Assembly (NCBI GenBank): GCA_947453725.1 | Contig: CANGHH010000001.1 | Coordinates: 62,001 to 126,000 of the forward strand | Length of the DNA stretch: 64,000 bases | Direction: 5' to 3' | DNA from: Betaproteobacteria bacterium | Lineage (GTDB): Bacteria > Pseudomonadota > Gammaproteobacteria > Burkholderiales > Burkholderiaceae_C | In this document: positions 29,322-37,176 of the stretch, in pieces | Position numbering within the stretch: the stretch's first letter is position 1 | Layout: the number at the start of each line of letters is the position of its first letter | The notes under the pieces: generated by a model | The model's database searches: none | Told to the model about the DNA's origin: nothing | What the model saw: the letters and a program-made list of their open reading frames with translations, nothing else | Position numbers and translations under genes: made by a program

Positions 29322-30400
29322 GCAGCGCGCTCGCTGGGTGGTGGCTGGCGCTGCCGCTGCTGCTCTTGCCGCTCTGGTGGCACCGCCAGAAGCGCCAGCG
29401 CACCCAGGCGCTGCCGCTGGCCACCGCCCGCTTCCTGCCGGCCGCAGCGCCACAGCAGCTGCGCGTCTGGCGCTGGGTCGACAAGACCCTGCTGCTGCTG
29501 CGCCTGCTGTTGCTGCTGGGCCTGATCGCCTGGCTGGCCGACGTCGCGCTGGCCTGGCGCGGCGACACCGTCTTCGTCGGCGACCGGGTCGACCCGGTCT
29601 GGGCCGAAGCGCAGATCCAGGCCGCCGGGCTGGTCGCCGCGCGGCGCAGCCCGCTGCCCGGCGCCGACCCGCTGGCCTGGCTGGCCGCGCACGAGCGCGA
29701 GTGGCAGCCCGGGGCACGGCTGGCCATCGTCGCCACCGGCGACGCGGTGCCCATGGCGGCGCAGGCCCCGCAGTGGGTGCACCGCGTCGATGTGCGGCTG
29801 CAGGCCGCGTCGACCGGCACCGCGCCAGCCGTCCAGCCCGTCGAGCGCCACATCGTGCTGGCCAGCGCGCGCGAAGCCGATTGGCGGGCCCTGTTCACGG
29901 CCTTCGAGAGCGCGGGCCTGGGCCGCGAGCGCTATGCCATCCAGGCCGCGCCGGACGCCCGGACCGACCTGATCGTCTGGGACCGCCCCGGCGCGCCCGA
30001 CCCCGCCTGGCGCGCGCCGCTGTGGTGGGCGGTGCAGCCCGCGGCCTTCGCCGAGCTGGCTGCTGCGGCCCGGAGCGGCAGCCTGCGCGCGGCCGACACG
30101 CCGCGCGGCCGGGTCTGGGCGCGCGACCGCTGGCCGCTGGACGAGCGCGAGCCGCTCGACAGCGCGCGCGCGCTCTTCGACGACTGGCAGGGCCTGCAGC
30201 GCGAGCCGCTGCCCTACGCCGCGCCGACGTTGGTGCTGGACGCCCGTGCGACGCAACCGGCGCTGCAGCCCATCGGCGCCAGCCACGCGCTGCTGGCGCC
30301 GCTGCTGGCGCTGCTCTTCGCGTTGGAGCGCTTGCTGGCCTGGCGCCAGCGCCAGCCACACCCGGTGCCAGCGACGACCACCGCAGGCAGCGTGCCGTGA
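29318..30400 (+). CDS. BatA-like membrane protein
   Basis: A 360-residue protein with the N-terminal layout of BatA/aerotolerance proteins: a first helix (about 4-21), a basic WHRQKRQRTQ stretch ending in the ARFLP motif, and a second helix (about 55-76) rich in Leu. The soluble part is probably periplasmic. No intact metal-ion site of a von Willebrand A domain is visible, so the middle has diverged or been replaced. A third hydrophobic segment with basic residues ends the protein. GTGA overlaps join it to both neighbours. Confidence 0.7.
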   Translation: MSSALAGWWLALPLLLLPLWWHRQKRQRTQALPLATARFLPAAAPQQLRVWRWVDKTLLLLRLLLLLGLIAWLADVALAWRGDTVFVGDRVDPVWAEAQIQAAGLVAARRSPLPGADPLAWLAAHEREWQPGARLAIVATGDAVPMAAQAPQWVHRVDVRLQAASTGTAPAVQPVERHIVLASAREADWRALFTAFESAGLGRERYAIQAAPDARTDLIVWDRPGAPDPAWRAPLWWAVQPAAFAELAAAARSGSLRAADTPRGRVWARDRWPLDEREPLDSARALFDDWQGLQREPLPYAAPTLVLDARATQPALQPIGASHALLAPLLALLFALERLLAWRQRQPHPVPATTTAGSVP

Positions 30401-32397
30401 GCGAAGCCGCCGCCCGGTCTTCTGCCACCACGCTGCCGACCCTGCTCCAGCGCCTGTGGCGGGTCGCGCTCTGGCGCCGCCTGCCGGGCTGGCTGGCGGC
30501 GGGCCTGCCCTGGCTGCTGCTGCAGTCCTGGCCCGGCCTGGCGCTGTGGGCGCTGGCGCTGGGCCTCGACGCCTGGCGTCTGCGCGGGCGCATCGACGCC
30601 CAGGGGCTGCGCTGGCTCGACGCCGCGGTGCCGGCGCTGGAAGACAGCAGCGCGCTGCTGGTGCGGGCCGCGTCGCCGCTGGCGCGGCTGCAGCAGCAGC
30701 GCCTGCTGGCGCGCCTGGACCGCGTGGTCGATGCGCCGCTGCTGCGGCAGATCGCGCGCACGCGGGCCGGCTTCGACTGGCGCCTGCTGGTCCTCAGCCT
30801 GGCCGCTGCGGGGGGGGTGGCGCTGCTCGCCGCCCGGCCGGCCCAGCGCGGCGGCACCACCGCAGTCGCCGCGTCGGCGTCGGCCGTGGCTGGCGAACTG
30901 CGGCTGCAGATCGCGCCCCCTGCCTACACCGGCGTCGCCGCCTTCGACAGCGCGCCGCGCGACCTGCCGTTGCCCGAACAGAGCCGCGTGCGCTGGTGCC
31001 TGCCAGGGCCCGCCGACAACGAAGCCATCGAGCTCAGCGACGGCAGCCGGCTGCCGCTGGTCGCCGGCTGCGCCAGCTGGCTGGCCAGCGAGTCGACGAT
31101 CTGGCGCTGGCGCGGCCTGCGCCACACGCTGCGGGTGCAGCCCGACGCGGCGCCGCTGATCACCGTGCGCGCGCCCGACGAGCTGATCCGCACGCTGGGC
31201 CAGACCGAGACCAGCACGCGCATTGCCGTCACGGTGCGCGACGACTACCAGGTGGTGCGCGCCAGCCTGCACCTGACGCTGGCCCGAGGCAGTGGCGAGA
31301 ACGTGCGCTTCAGCGACCGCGAACTGCCGCTGCCGCAGGGCCGCGACCCGCGCGTCCGCGACTGGGACCAGACCTGGACGCTCAAGGAGCTGGGCATGGA
31401 ACCCGGCGACGAGCTCTACGTCTTCGTGCGCGCCAGCGACAACGCCGAACCGCGGCCCCACACCAGCACCTCGGCCACCGTCACCCTGCGCCTGCCGGGC
31501 CCGCTGGCGGCCAGCGAGGAAGCCTCGGCGCTGCCGATGCTGGTCAAGCCCGAGAACCTGCGCAGCCAGCGCCAGATCATCATCGACACCGAACAGCTGC
31601 TGGCCAACATCAAGGCCAACCCCAAACCGAAGCCGGCCGAGGTCCGCGCGCGCAGCGAGTCCATCGCCAGCGACCAGGCGCAGCTGCGCCGCCGCTATGG
31701 CCAGTTCCTGGGCGAAGAGTCCAGCCTCTTCGGCGACGCCGACGACCACGAGGCCGAGCCAGGCGCCGGCAAGCCCGACCTGATGGCTCAGTTCGGCCAC
31801 ACCCACGACCAGGCCGAGAACGCCACCTTGTTCGACGAGGCCACCAAGCAGGTGCTCCGCCGTGCGCTGTCGGCGATGTGGGACGCCGAGAAGGCGCTGC
31901 GCGCCATCACCCCGCAGCCGGCGCTGCCCTTCGAGTTCCGCGCGCTCGAAGCCATCAAGCAGCTGCAGCAGGCCGACCGCATCTACCTGCACCGCACGGC
32001 CTTCGCGCCGCCGCCGCTGAAGGAAGAAAAGCGCTTGAGCGGCGACGTGCTGGGCGCGCTCAGCAGCCGCCGCGCGCAGGGCGCGGCGGCCGAGGCGGTG
32101 CCCGCAGCGCTGCGCGAGCTGCTGCAGGCGCTGGCCGAGGATGCGCCGCTGCCCGCGCTGTGGCCGGCCACCGCACGGGCCTGGATCCGCGAGCACCTCG
32201 CTGCCGACGACGACCGCCTGGCGGCCCAGCGCGCCGTGCAGGATGTGCAGGACGGCTGCGGGCCCTGCCGCGCCACGCTGCGCGCGGCCCTGCGCGGCGG
32301 CATCACCGACACCCTGCCGCGCCTGCAGGCCACCGACAGCGGCAGCACGGCCTTCTCCAGCGCGCTCGAAAAGGCCCTGCGGCGGGGGCCGCCGTGA
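30397..32397 (+). CDS. Large membrane-anchored protein, DUF4175-like
   Basis: A 666-residue protein. One or two hydrophobic segments (about 31-58) and another (about 127-146) precede a long soluble region. This has a beta-rich part beginning ELRLQIAPPAYTGVA and a charged helical part with repeats of Gln, Glu and Arg (about 380-560), likely coiled coil. The layout resembles DUF4175 proteins found beside BatA-type genes in other bacteria, but the match is by general appearance. It probably forms the membrane scaffold of the MoxR-linked complex. It starts with GTG in an overlap and its stop shares one base with the next ATG. Confidence 0.6.
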   Translation: MSEAAARSSATTLPTLLQRLWRVALWRRLPGWLAAGLPWLLLQSWPGLALWALALGLDAWRLRGRIDAQGLRWLDAAVPALEDSSALLVRAASPLARLQQQRLLARLDRVVDAPLLRQIARTRAGFDWRLLVLSLAAAGGVALLAARPAQRGGTTAVAASASAVAGELRLQIAPPAYTGVAAFDSAPRDLPLPEQSRVRWCLPGPADNEAIELSDGSRLPLVAGCASWLASESTIWRWRGLRHTLRVQPDAAPLITVRAPDELIRTLGQTETSTRIAVTVRDDYQVVRASLHLTLARGSGENVRFSDRELPLPQGRDPRVRDWDQTWTLKELGMEPGDELYVFVRASDNAEPRPHTSTSATVTLRLPGPLAASEEASALPMLVKPENLRSQRQIIIDTEQLLANIKANPKPKPAEVRARSESIASDQAQLRRRYGQFLGEESSLFGDADDHEAEPGAGKPDLMAQFGHTHDQAENATLFDEATKQVLRRALSAMWDAEKALRAITPQPALPFEFRALEAIKQLQQADRIYLHRTAFAPPPLKEEKRLSGDVLGALSSRRAQGAAAEAVPAALRELLQALAEDAPLPALWPATARAWIREHLAADDDRLAAQRAVQDVQDGCGPCRATLRAALRGGITDTLPRLQATDSGSTAFSSALEKALRRGPP

Positions 32398-34037
32398 TGC
32401 CGCTGTCCTTGGGCGCCGTCAACGTCGTGAGCGCCGACGCCGTGGCGCTGGCAGCCGCGGCCTTGGTCGCCGCCGCCGGGGTTCTCGGCAGCGCGCTGTA
32501 CGCCCGCGCCCGGCGCTGGATCGATGCCGCGCTGGTGGCGGTGGCCGCCGCTGCGCTGGCGGTGCTGGTCAGCGACCTCTCCTTCGGCGCCAGCCCGGCC
32601 GGCACCGTCGCCGTCGCCGAGGGTCTGACGCCCGACCAGGTGCGTGGCGCCGCCACGCTGCGCCTGCAGGGCGAAGGCCTGCGCGCCGCCGCCTGGCACG
32701 ACCTGCCGACGCGGCCGCTGCAAGCCGCGGTTGCCGGGGACGGCGCGGACGCTGCGGGCGCTGTGGTGGCGCTGGAATTTCCGCGCCAGCTGGCGCTGGG
32801 CCGGCCTTTCGAGCTGACGCTGCGGCGCAGCCAGCCCTTGTCCGGCTGGCGCTTGCAGCTGCTGGACGAGAGCGGCCGGCTGCTGGCCCAGGCTGCGCCG
32901 GCCGGGGCCGCCACCGAGGCCCGCCTGCGCTGGCTGCCGCCGGTGGCCGAAACGCTGCTGCTGCAGGCCCGCGTGCTCGGCGCCGACGGCCGCGTGCTCG
33001 AGCAGGGGCCGCTGCCGCTGCGCGTGCAGGCCGGCCTGCCGCTGCAGGTCCAGGGGCGCTTCGGCGCGCCGTCCTTCGACGTCCAGGCGCTGAACAGCCT
33101 GCTGGTCGGCAGCGACGCGCTGGTCGACTGGCAGCTGACGCTGGGCAAGACCGTCACGCGCAGCGAGGCCGCGCGCGCGGCGCTGTCGGCACCCGACCTG
33201 CTGGTCATCGACGCCGCGTATTTCGAAAGTGCCAGCGGCCCGACCCGCGCCGCGCTGCTGGCCCAGGTCGCCGGTGGTCTGCCCTTGCTGGTGCTGGCCG
33301 CCAATGCCCGCGACCCCGCCTTGTGGGCGCGCGAACTGCAATTGCCGCTGGCGGCGACCGAGGGCGAGCCGACCCGCGCGCCCGGGCCCGACGCCAGCCT
33401 GCAGCTGCCGCTGACGCGCTGGGTGCCGGCCGCAGGGGCCCGGCCGGGCCCTTGGATGGCCAACGACGCCAGCCAGCCCTGGCTGTGGCAGCGCCGCTGG
33501 CAGGCCGGCCGCATCGTCTGGCTGGGCCTCAGCGACTGGCACCGCGCCGCGATCAGCGCGCCGCAGGCGCTGGGCGCCTGGTGGCAGCGGGTGCTGGACT
33601 CATCGGGTGTCCAGCATGCGCCGGCGCTGGTCTGGGACTTCCCCGACACGATGCCCGTGGCCGGCGAACGCAGCCTCGTCTGTGCCCGCGGTGCGCGTGC
33701 CGAGATGGCCGTCGAACTGCCCGGCCTGGACCAGCGCCTGCAGCTGCAGCGCCGTGCCGACCGCGCCGACGCCGCCTGCGCCGCCTTCTGGCCGCGCCAG
33801 GCCGGCTGGCAGCGGGTGCAGGGCCCGGATGCCGCCACGCCGGTGGCCGCGGTCTATGTCTATGCCGCCGACGCCTGGCCGGCCTGGCAGCGCCGGCTGC
33901 GCCGCGAGGCCGCTGCCCGCTATGCCGTGCGTGCCCAGCCGGCCCTGCCGCGCCTGCTCACGCCGCTGCCGGCCTGGCCCTGGGCGCTGGCCTTCGCTGC
34001 GGCCCTGCTGGCCTTGTGGTGGCGCGAACGGCGCTGA
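32397..34037 (+). CDS. Membrane protein at the end of the MoxR run
   Basis: A 546-residue protein with two N-terminal helices (about 13-35 and 42-60), a large, probably periplasmic region, and a C-terminal helix (about 521-540) followed by RERR. The middle contains a segment LLVIDAAYFESASGPTRAAL that recalls glutamine-amidotransferase-like domains found in BatA-linked proteins, and later beta-rich sequence. I do not recognise a named family. It is the last gene of the plus-strand run and ends 16 bases from the convergent ABC1 kinase gene; I see no hairpin there. Confidence 0.6.
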   Translation: MPLSLGAVNVVSADAVALAAAALVAAAGVLGSALYARARRWIDAALVAVAAAALAVLVSDLSFGASPAGTVAVAEGLTPDQVRGAATLRLQGEGLRAAAWHDLPTRPLQAAVAGDGADAAGAVVALEFPRQLALGRPFELTLRRSQPLSGWRLQLLDESGRLLAQAAPAGAATEARLRWLPPVAETLLLQARVLGADGRVLEQGPLPLRVQAGLPLQVQGRFGAPSFDVQALNSLLVGSDALVDWQLTLGKTVTRSEAARAALSAPDLLVIDAAYFESASGPTRAALLAQVAGGLPLLVLAANARDPALWARELQLPLAATEGEPTRAPGPDASLQLPLTRWVPAAGARPGPWMANDASQPWLWQRRWQAGRIVWLGLSDWHRAAISAPQALGAWWQRVLDSSGVQHAPALVWDFPDTMPVAGERSLVCARGARAEMAVELPGLDQRLQLQRRADRADAACAAFWPRQAGWQRVQGPDAATPVAAVYVYAADAWPAWQRRLRREAAARYAVRAQPALPRLLTPLPAWPWALAFAAALLALWWRERR

Positions 34038-34053
34038 ATGGACAGCCCGGCGC

Positions 34054-35400
34054 TCAGAGTTCCGCGCCGAAAACCTCGTTCAGGTCCAGCCGGGCGCCCA
34101 GCCGCGTGCAGAGCATGAAGCTGCCGATGAACTTGCGCTGCAGGAACAGCAGGTCGGGCGGTGGCGTGCGGGCGTAGCCCTCGCCGAAGAACTGCGCCCG
34201 GCCCTGCGCGAAGGTGCGGGCGAAGAGGTCGGTGGCGCCGAAGTCGTAGGGCCCACGCTGCTGCAGCGGTTCACCGGCCGTCAGCATCATCGCGATGACG
34301 CCGCGCGTCTGCGTCGGCGGGTCTTCGGCGGCGATGAAGCCGGCGGCCTGCGCCGCGGCGGTCAAGCGTTCGAGGTCGGCGTCGCGCAGTGCGCGGCCCA
34401 GTTCCCGCAGCTGTTCGACGCGGCTGTCGCTGACCGCTTCGGTGGCGCCGAAGTCGACCAGCGCCACACGACCAGTACCGGCGTCGTACAGGTAGTTGCC
34501 GAAGTTGGGGTCGGTCTGCACCAGACGCATGCGGAAGAACTCATGGATCGACAGCCGGCTCAGGGCCGCGGCGACGTGGTCGCGCTGGACCTGCGGCACG
34601 CCGGGTCGCGTCAGCTGGTCGACCGCCACGCCGGGCGCGAAAGCCGTGGCGATGATGTGCGCGGTGCAGTGTTCCTCGAACACCGCCGGCACCGTCAGCA
34701 CCGGGTCGTCGCCGAGGCGGCGGCGGTACTCGGAGGCGTGGCGGGCTTCGGCGCGGTAGTCGGTCTCGAGGTGCAGCTGTTCGCGCACGCGGGCCAGCAT
34801 CGCGGTCGGGTCCAGCGCGGCGGGCACCAGGCCGGGGGTGCGCGCCAGCAGCGCCAGGTTGGCGACGTCGCTGTCGATGCTGGCCCGCACGCCGGGGTAC
34901 TGGATCTTCAGCGCCAGCAGCTGGCCGTCGTGGGTCTCGGCGCGGTGCACCTGGCCGATCGACGCGGCGGCGATGGGTGCGAAGCTGAAGCGGCGGAAGC
35001 GGCGGTGCCAGTCGGCGCCGTACTCGCGTTCCAGCACCTCGGCCAGCTGGGTCGCCGGCATGTGGTGGGCCCGGTCGCGCAGGCCGCCCAGCAGTTCGGC
35101 GAAGTGCGGCGGCAGCACGCCGTGGCCGTCCATCGACATCAGCTGGCCGACCTTCATCACCGCGCCCCGCATCTGCGACAGCCGGCCGGCCAGGCGCTGC
35201 GCGTTGGCCGGCGTCAGCATCAGATCGGCCAGCGCCGGGCGTTCGCCGCGGGCCAGCCGCGTCAGCCCTTCGGCGGCCGCACCGGCCGCCATCTCGCCGA
35301 CCGCGCGGCCCAGGTGCAGGAAGCGACTCGCGCGGCCTTGCGGCACCGGCGCGTTGCGGGTCGCATCGCCGGTGGGCCCTGGCTGTTCACCGCGACCCAC
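34054..35400 (-). CDS. ABC1/COQ8-type atypical kinase
   Basis: A 448-residue protein of the ABC1 (UbiB/COQ8/ADCK) family of atypical kinases and ATPases, which support ubiquinone synthesis and lipid handling. Diagnostic elements: KxGQ as KVGQ (83-86), the Ala-rich loop AAASIGQVH (144-152), Lys165 in ALKIQYPG, the ETDYRAEA motif (212-219), QTDPNFGN (295-302) and DFG (316-318). QTDPN plus LVDFGA resembles mitochondrial COQ8/ADCK3 more than UbiB, which has ADPHPGN. No C-terminal membrane helices like those of UbiB are seen, so it is not the main UbiB. The start is a GTG. Confidence 0.88.
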   Translation of the reverse strand: MGRGEQPGPTGDATRNAPVPQGRASRFLHLGRAVGEMAAGAAAEGLTRLARGERPALADLMLTPANAQRLAGRLSQMRGAVMKVGQLMSMDGHGVLPPHFAELLGGLRDRAHHMPATQLAEVLEREYGADWHRRFRRFSFAPIAAASIGQVHRAETHDGQLLALKIQYPGVRASIDSDVANLALLARTPGLVPAALDPTAMLARVREQLHLETDYRAEARHASEYRRRLGDDPVLTVPAVFEEHCTAHIIATAFAPGVAVDQLTRPGVPQVQRDHVAAALSRLSIHEFFRMRLVQTDPNFGNYLYDAGTGRVALVDFGATEAVSDSRVEQLRELGRALRDADLERLTAAAQAAGFIAAEDPPTQTRGVIAMMLTAGEPLQQRGPYDFGATDLFARTFAQGRAQFFGEGYARTPPPDLLFLQRKFIGSFMLCTRLGARLDLNEVFGAEL

Positions 35401-35444
35401 GGATCAAGCCCGTGGGTTGCGGCCGGGCAGCTGCCGGCGCCCGA

Positions 35445-35621
35445 TCATGGCTGCGGTTCGAGGCCGGGGTCGGTGCCGGCGGTGGCCTTGCCAGCGGGCT
35501 TTGCCGGCTGCCGGGGCGGTGCGGCCATCTTTTCACCGTCCCATTGCTGGCCGCACCAGCAGCGGCCTTCGGTGTCGATGATGCAGGTGCCGCTGCCGCA
35601 GCAGCGCGGGTCTTCGTTCAT
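35445..35621 (-). CDS. Small cysteine-rich conserved protein
   Basis: A 58-residue protein that starts MNEDPRCCGSGTC and continues IIDTEGRCWCGQQWDGEKM, then a disordered Pro/Lys tail. Five cysteines in 23 residues, in a CC-x3-C and C-x-C arrangement, suggest a small metal-binding or iron-sulphur module. I recall similar short proteins in other betaproteobacteria, without a known role. It lies upstream of the ABC1 kinase gene on the same strand, 44 bases away, and may be cotranscribed with it. Confidence 0.65.
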   Translation of the reverse strand: MNEDPRCCGSGTCIIDTEGRCWCGQQWDGEKMAAPPRQPAKPAGKATAGTDPGLEPQP

Positions 35622-35756
35622 GGCCAACTCCACGGGGCTGAACGCCCGATTCTGCACAAGCGCTGCGCCCCTCGCGCCGCGCTGCCTGACCCAGCCGTTA
35701 TGCTGGCACGCAGGGCCTCGGTCGATGCCCGCTGACACCGCCCTGGGAGCCCCGCC

Positions 35757-35966
35757 ATGCAGACGCTCGACGAGATGCGCAGCCTGCACCTGCTGAGCGA
35801 CGAGCAGCATGCCCAGATCGGCGCCTGGATCGCCGCCGGCAAGACGCCCGAAGCGATCCTGCAGATGCCGCCCCATCTGTGGCGGGCCTTCTCGCTGGCC
35901 AGCGTGCTGATGGGCTTCGACGCCGACCTCGACCAGCCGCCACCCATGGGCGGCGACGGCGGCTGA
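35757..35966 (+). CDS. Small hypothetical protein
   Basis: A 69-residue, mainly helical, acidic protein with the segment LHLLSDEQHAQIGAWIAAG and a Pro/Gly-rich tail. No membrane helix or signal peptide. I do not recognise a family. Codon use fits the neighbourhood and a GGGAG site lies 9 bases before the ATG, so it is probably real. It is divergent from the cysteine-rich gene; the 135 bases between hold the promoters of both but no clear motif. Confidence 0.55.
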   Translation: MQTLDEMRSLHLLSDEQHAQIGAWIAAGKTPEAILQMPPHLWRAFSLASVLMGFDADLDQPPPMGGDGG

Positions 35967-36006
35967 CGCGGGCGCAGGCCGCGGTCCATAGCCCGTCGAG
36001 CGGCGG

Positions 36007-36954
36007 TCAGGCGGCGGTCAAGCTGGACACGCTGATCAGTTTGCCGAGGCGTTCGGCCTGCTGGCGCAGGCTGTCGGCGGCAGCCGACTCGTCCACCAGC
36101 GCAGCGTTCTGCTGCGTCACCTGGTCCAGCTGGCCGTCGGCTGCGGCGACCTGGCCCATCCCCTGCTTGCCCGCGCGAGCGGCCTCGACGGCGGCGTTGA
36201 GGTCCAGGATCTTGGTCTGGAGGGCGATGCCGTCGATGATCTCGGCGATGCGCCGGCTGCTGGCGCTGATGTCGTCCATCGTGGCCACGGTGTGGGTCGG
36301 CGGCTGCGTGATCGACAGGCTCAGCCGCCAGGCCAGCCAGGCGCTGAGCAGCGCCGATGCCGTGGCGATGGCCAGCATGAAGGTTGCGGCGCGGGCGGTG
36401 GTGGCCTTGACCACGGCGATGGCTTCCTGCATCTGCCCTTTCTGGAAGGTCACGAGCTCATCGACGCCCTTGAAGTAGGCCACCTGCTGCGGCCGGACCT
36501 CGGCCATCAAGGCGGCCACTGCGGCTTCCTTGCTGCCGGCCAGCGCGAGGGCCATCGTCTTGTCCACGACGGCCAGGTAGGGCTGCCGGGCGCTGTGGAC
36601 GGCGGCCAGCAGCGCCTTGCCCTCTTCGCTGACGACCGAGGCTTCGAGCTTCCTGATCAACTCGGCGTCGCGCGCGGTGCGCACGCCCAGGTTTTTCTGT
36701 TCGCCGGCCAGCAGCTTCTCGTCGGTGAACAGGACGGCGTTGCGCACCGTGCGCGCGACGGACTGGGTGTTGTCGCGGATCTCGCCGAGCAGCATCACCT
36801 TGGCCACGCTGTTTTTGGTCAACTGGTCGACCGTCGCATCCACCGCAGCCAGTCGCATGCGGCCGTAGATCGCCATCAGCAGACCCAGGACGATCAGGAA
36901 CGCGAAGCCCGCGCCCAGCCTTGTTCCGATCTTCGGATTGTCGAAACCATCCAT
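36007..36954 (-). pseudogene. Chemoreceptor (MCP) with two internal deletions
   Basis: A 315-residue relic of a methyl-accepting chemotaxis protein; relatives usually have over 500. It keeps helix 1 (about 13-33), a four-helix-bundle sensor, helix 2 and the hairpin tip IALQTKILDLNAAVEAARAG. The HAMP domain and first arm are gone: SLSITQPP runs straight into VATMDDISASS. After GKQGMGQ the returning arm is also missing and the text resumes at LDQVTQQNAALVDESAAA near the normal end. Both losses preserve the frame. The tip has K and D where most receptors have N and A. Without HAMP and most of the signalling coil it is unlikely to work as a receptor, but no stop or frameshift is present, so a shortened protein may still be made. 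Confidence 0.7.
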
Positions 36955-37103
36955 CTCAGCGGCCCTCCAGCCTGTGGCGCAACGAGCCACGCGCTTGCGC
37001 AGGCCGGCTTCCACCACGCCTATCGGCTGCCCGGGCCGCGCCTTGAGTCGCTGCGCCGCGGCCCAGGCGACCCGCACAGGCGCATCCCGACTGCTGGAGG
37101 ACG

Positions 37104-37157
37104 AAAAAAAGCGGCGTCGGACCGGGGTGCTTGTTCCGCACCCCGGCCCGACGCCGC
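37104..37157 (-). terminator. Rho-independent terminator of the TonB receptor gene
   Basis: GCGGCGTCGG-ACCGGGGTGC (37111-37130) pairs with GCACCCCGGCCCGACGCCGC (37138-37157), a 20-base stem with a single mismatch and a 7-base loop. Read on the minus strand it is followed by seven T (37104-37110). It lies 20 bases after the stop of the TonB-dependent receptor gene and is the clearest terminator in the window. Confidence 0.93.
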
Positions 37158-37176
37158 GCTGACGCTGCCCGCTTCC

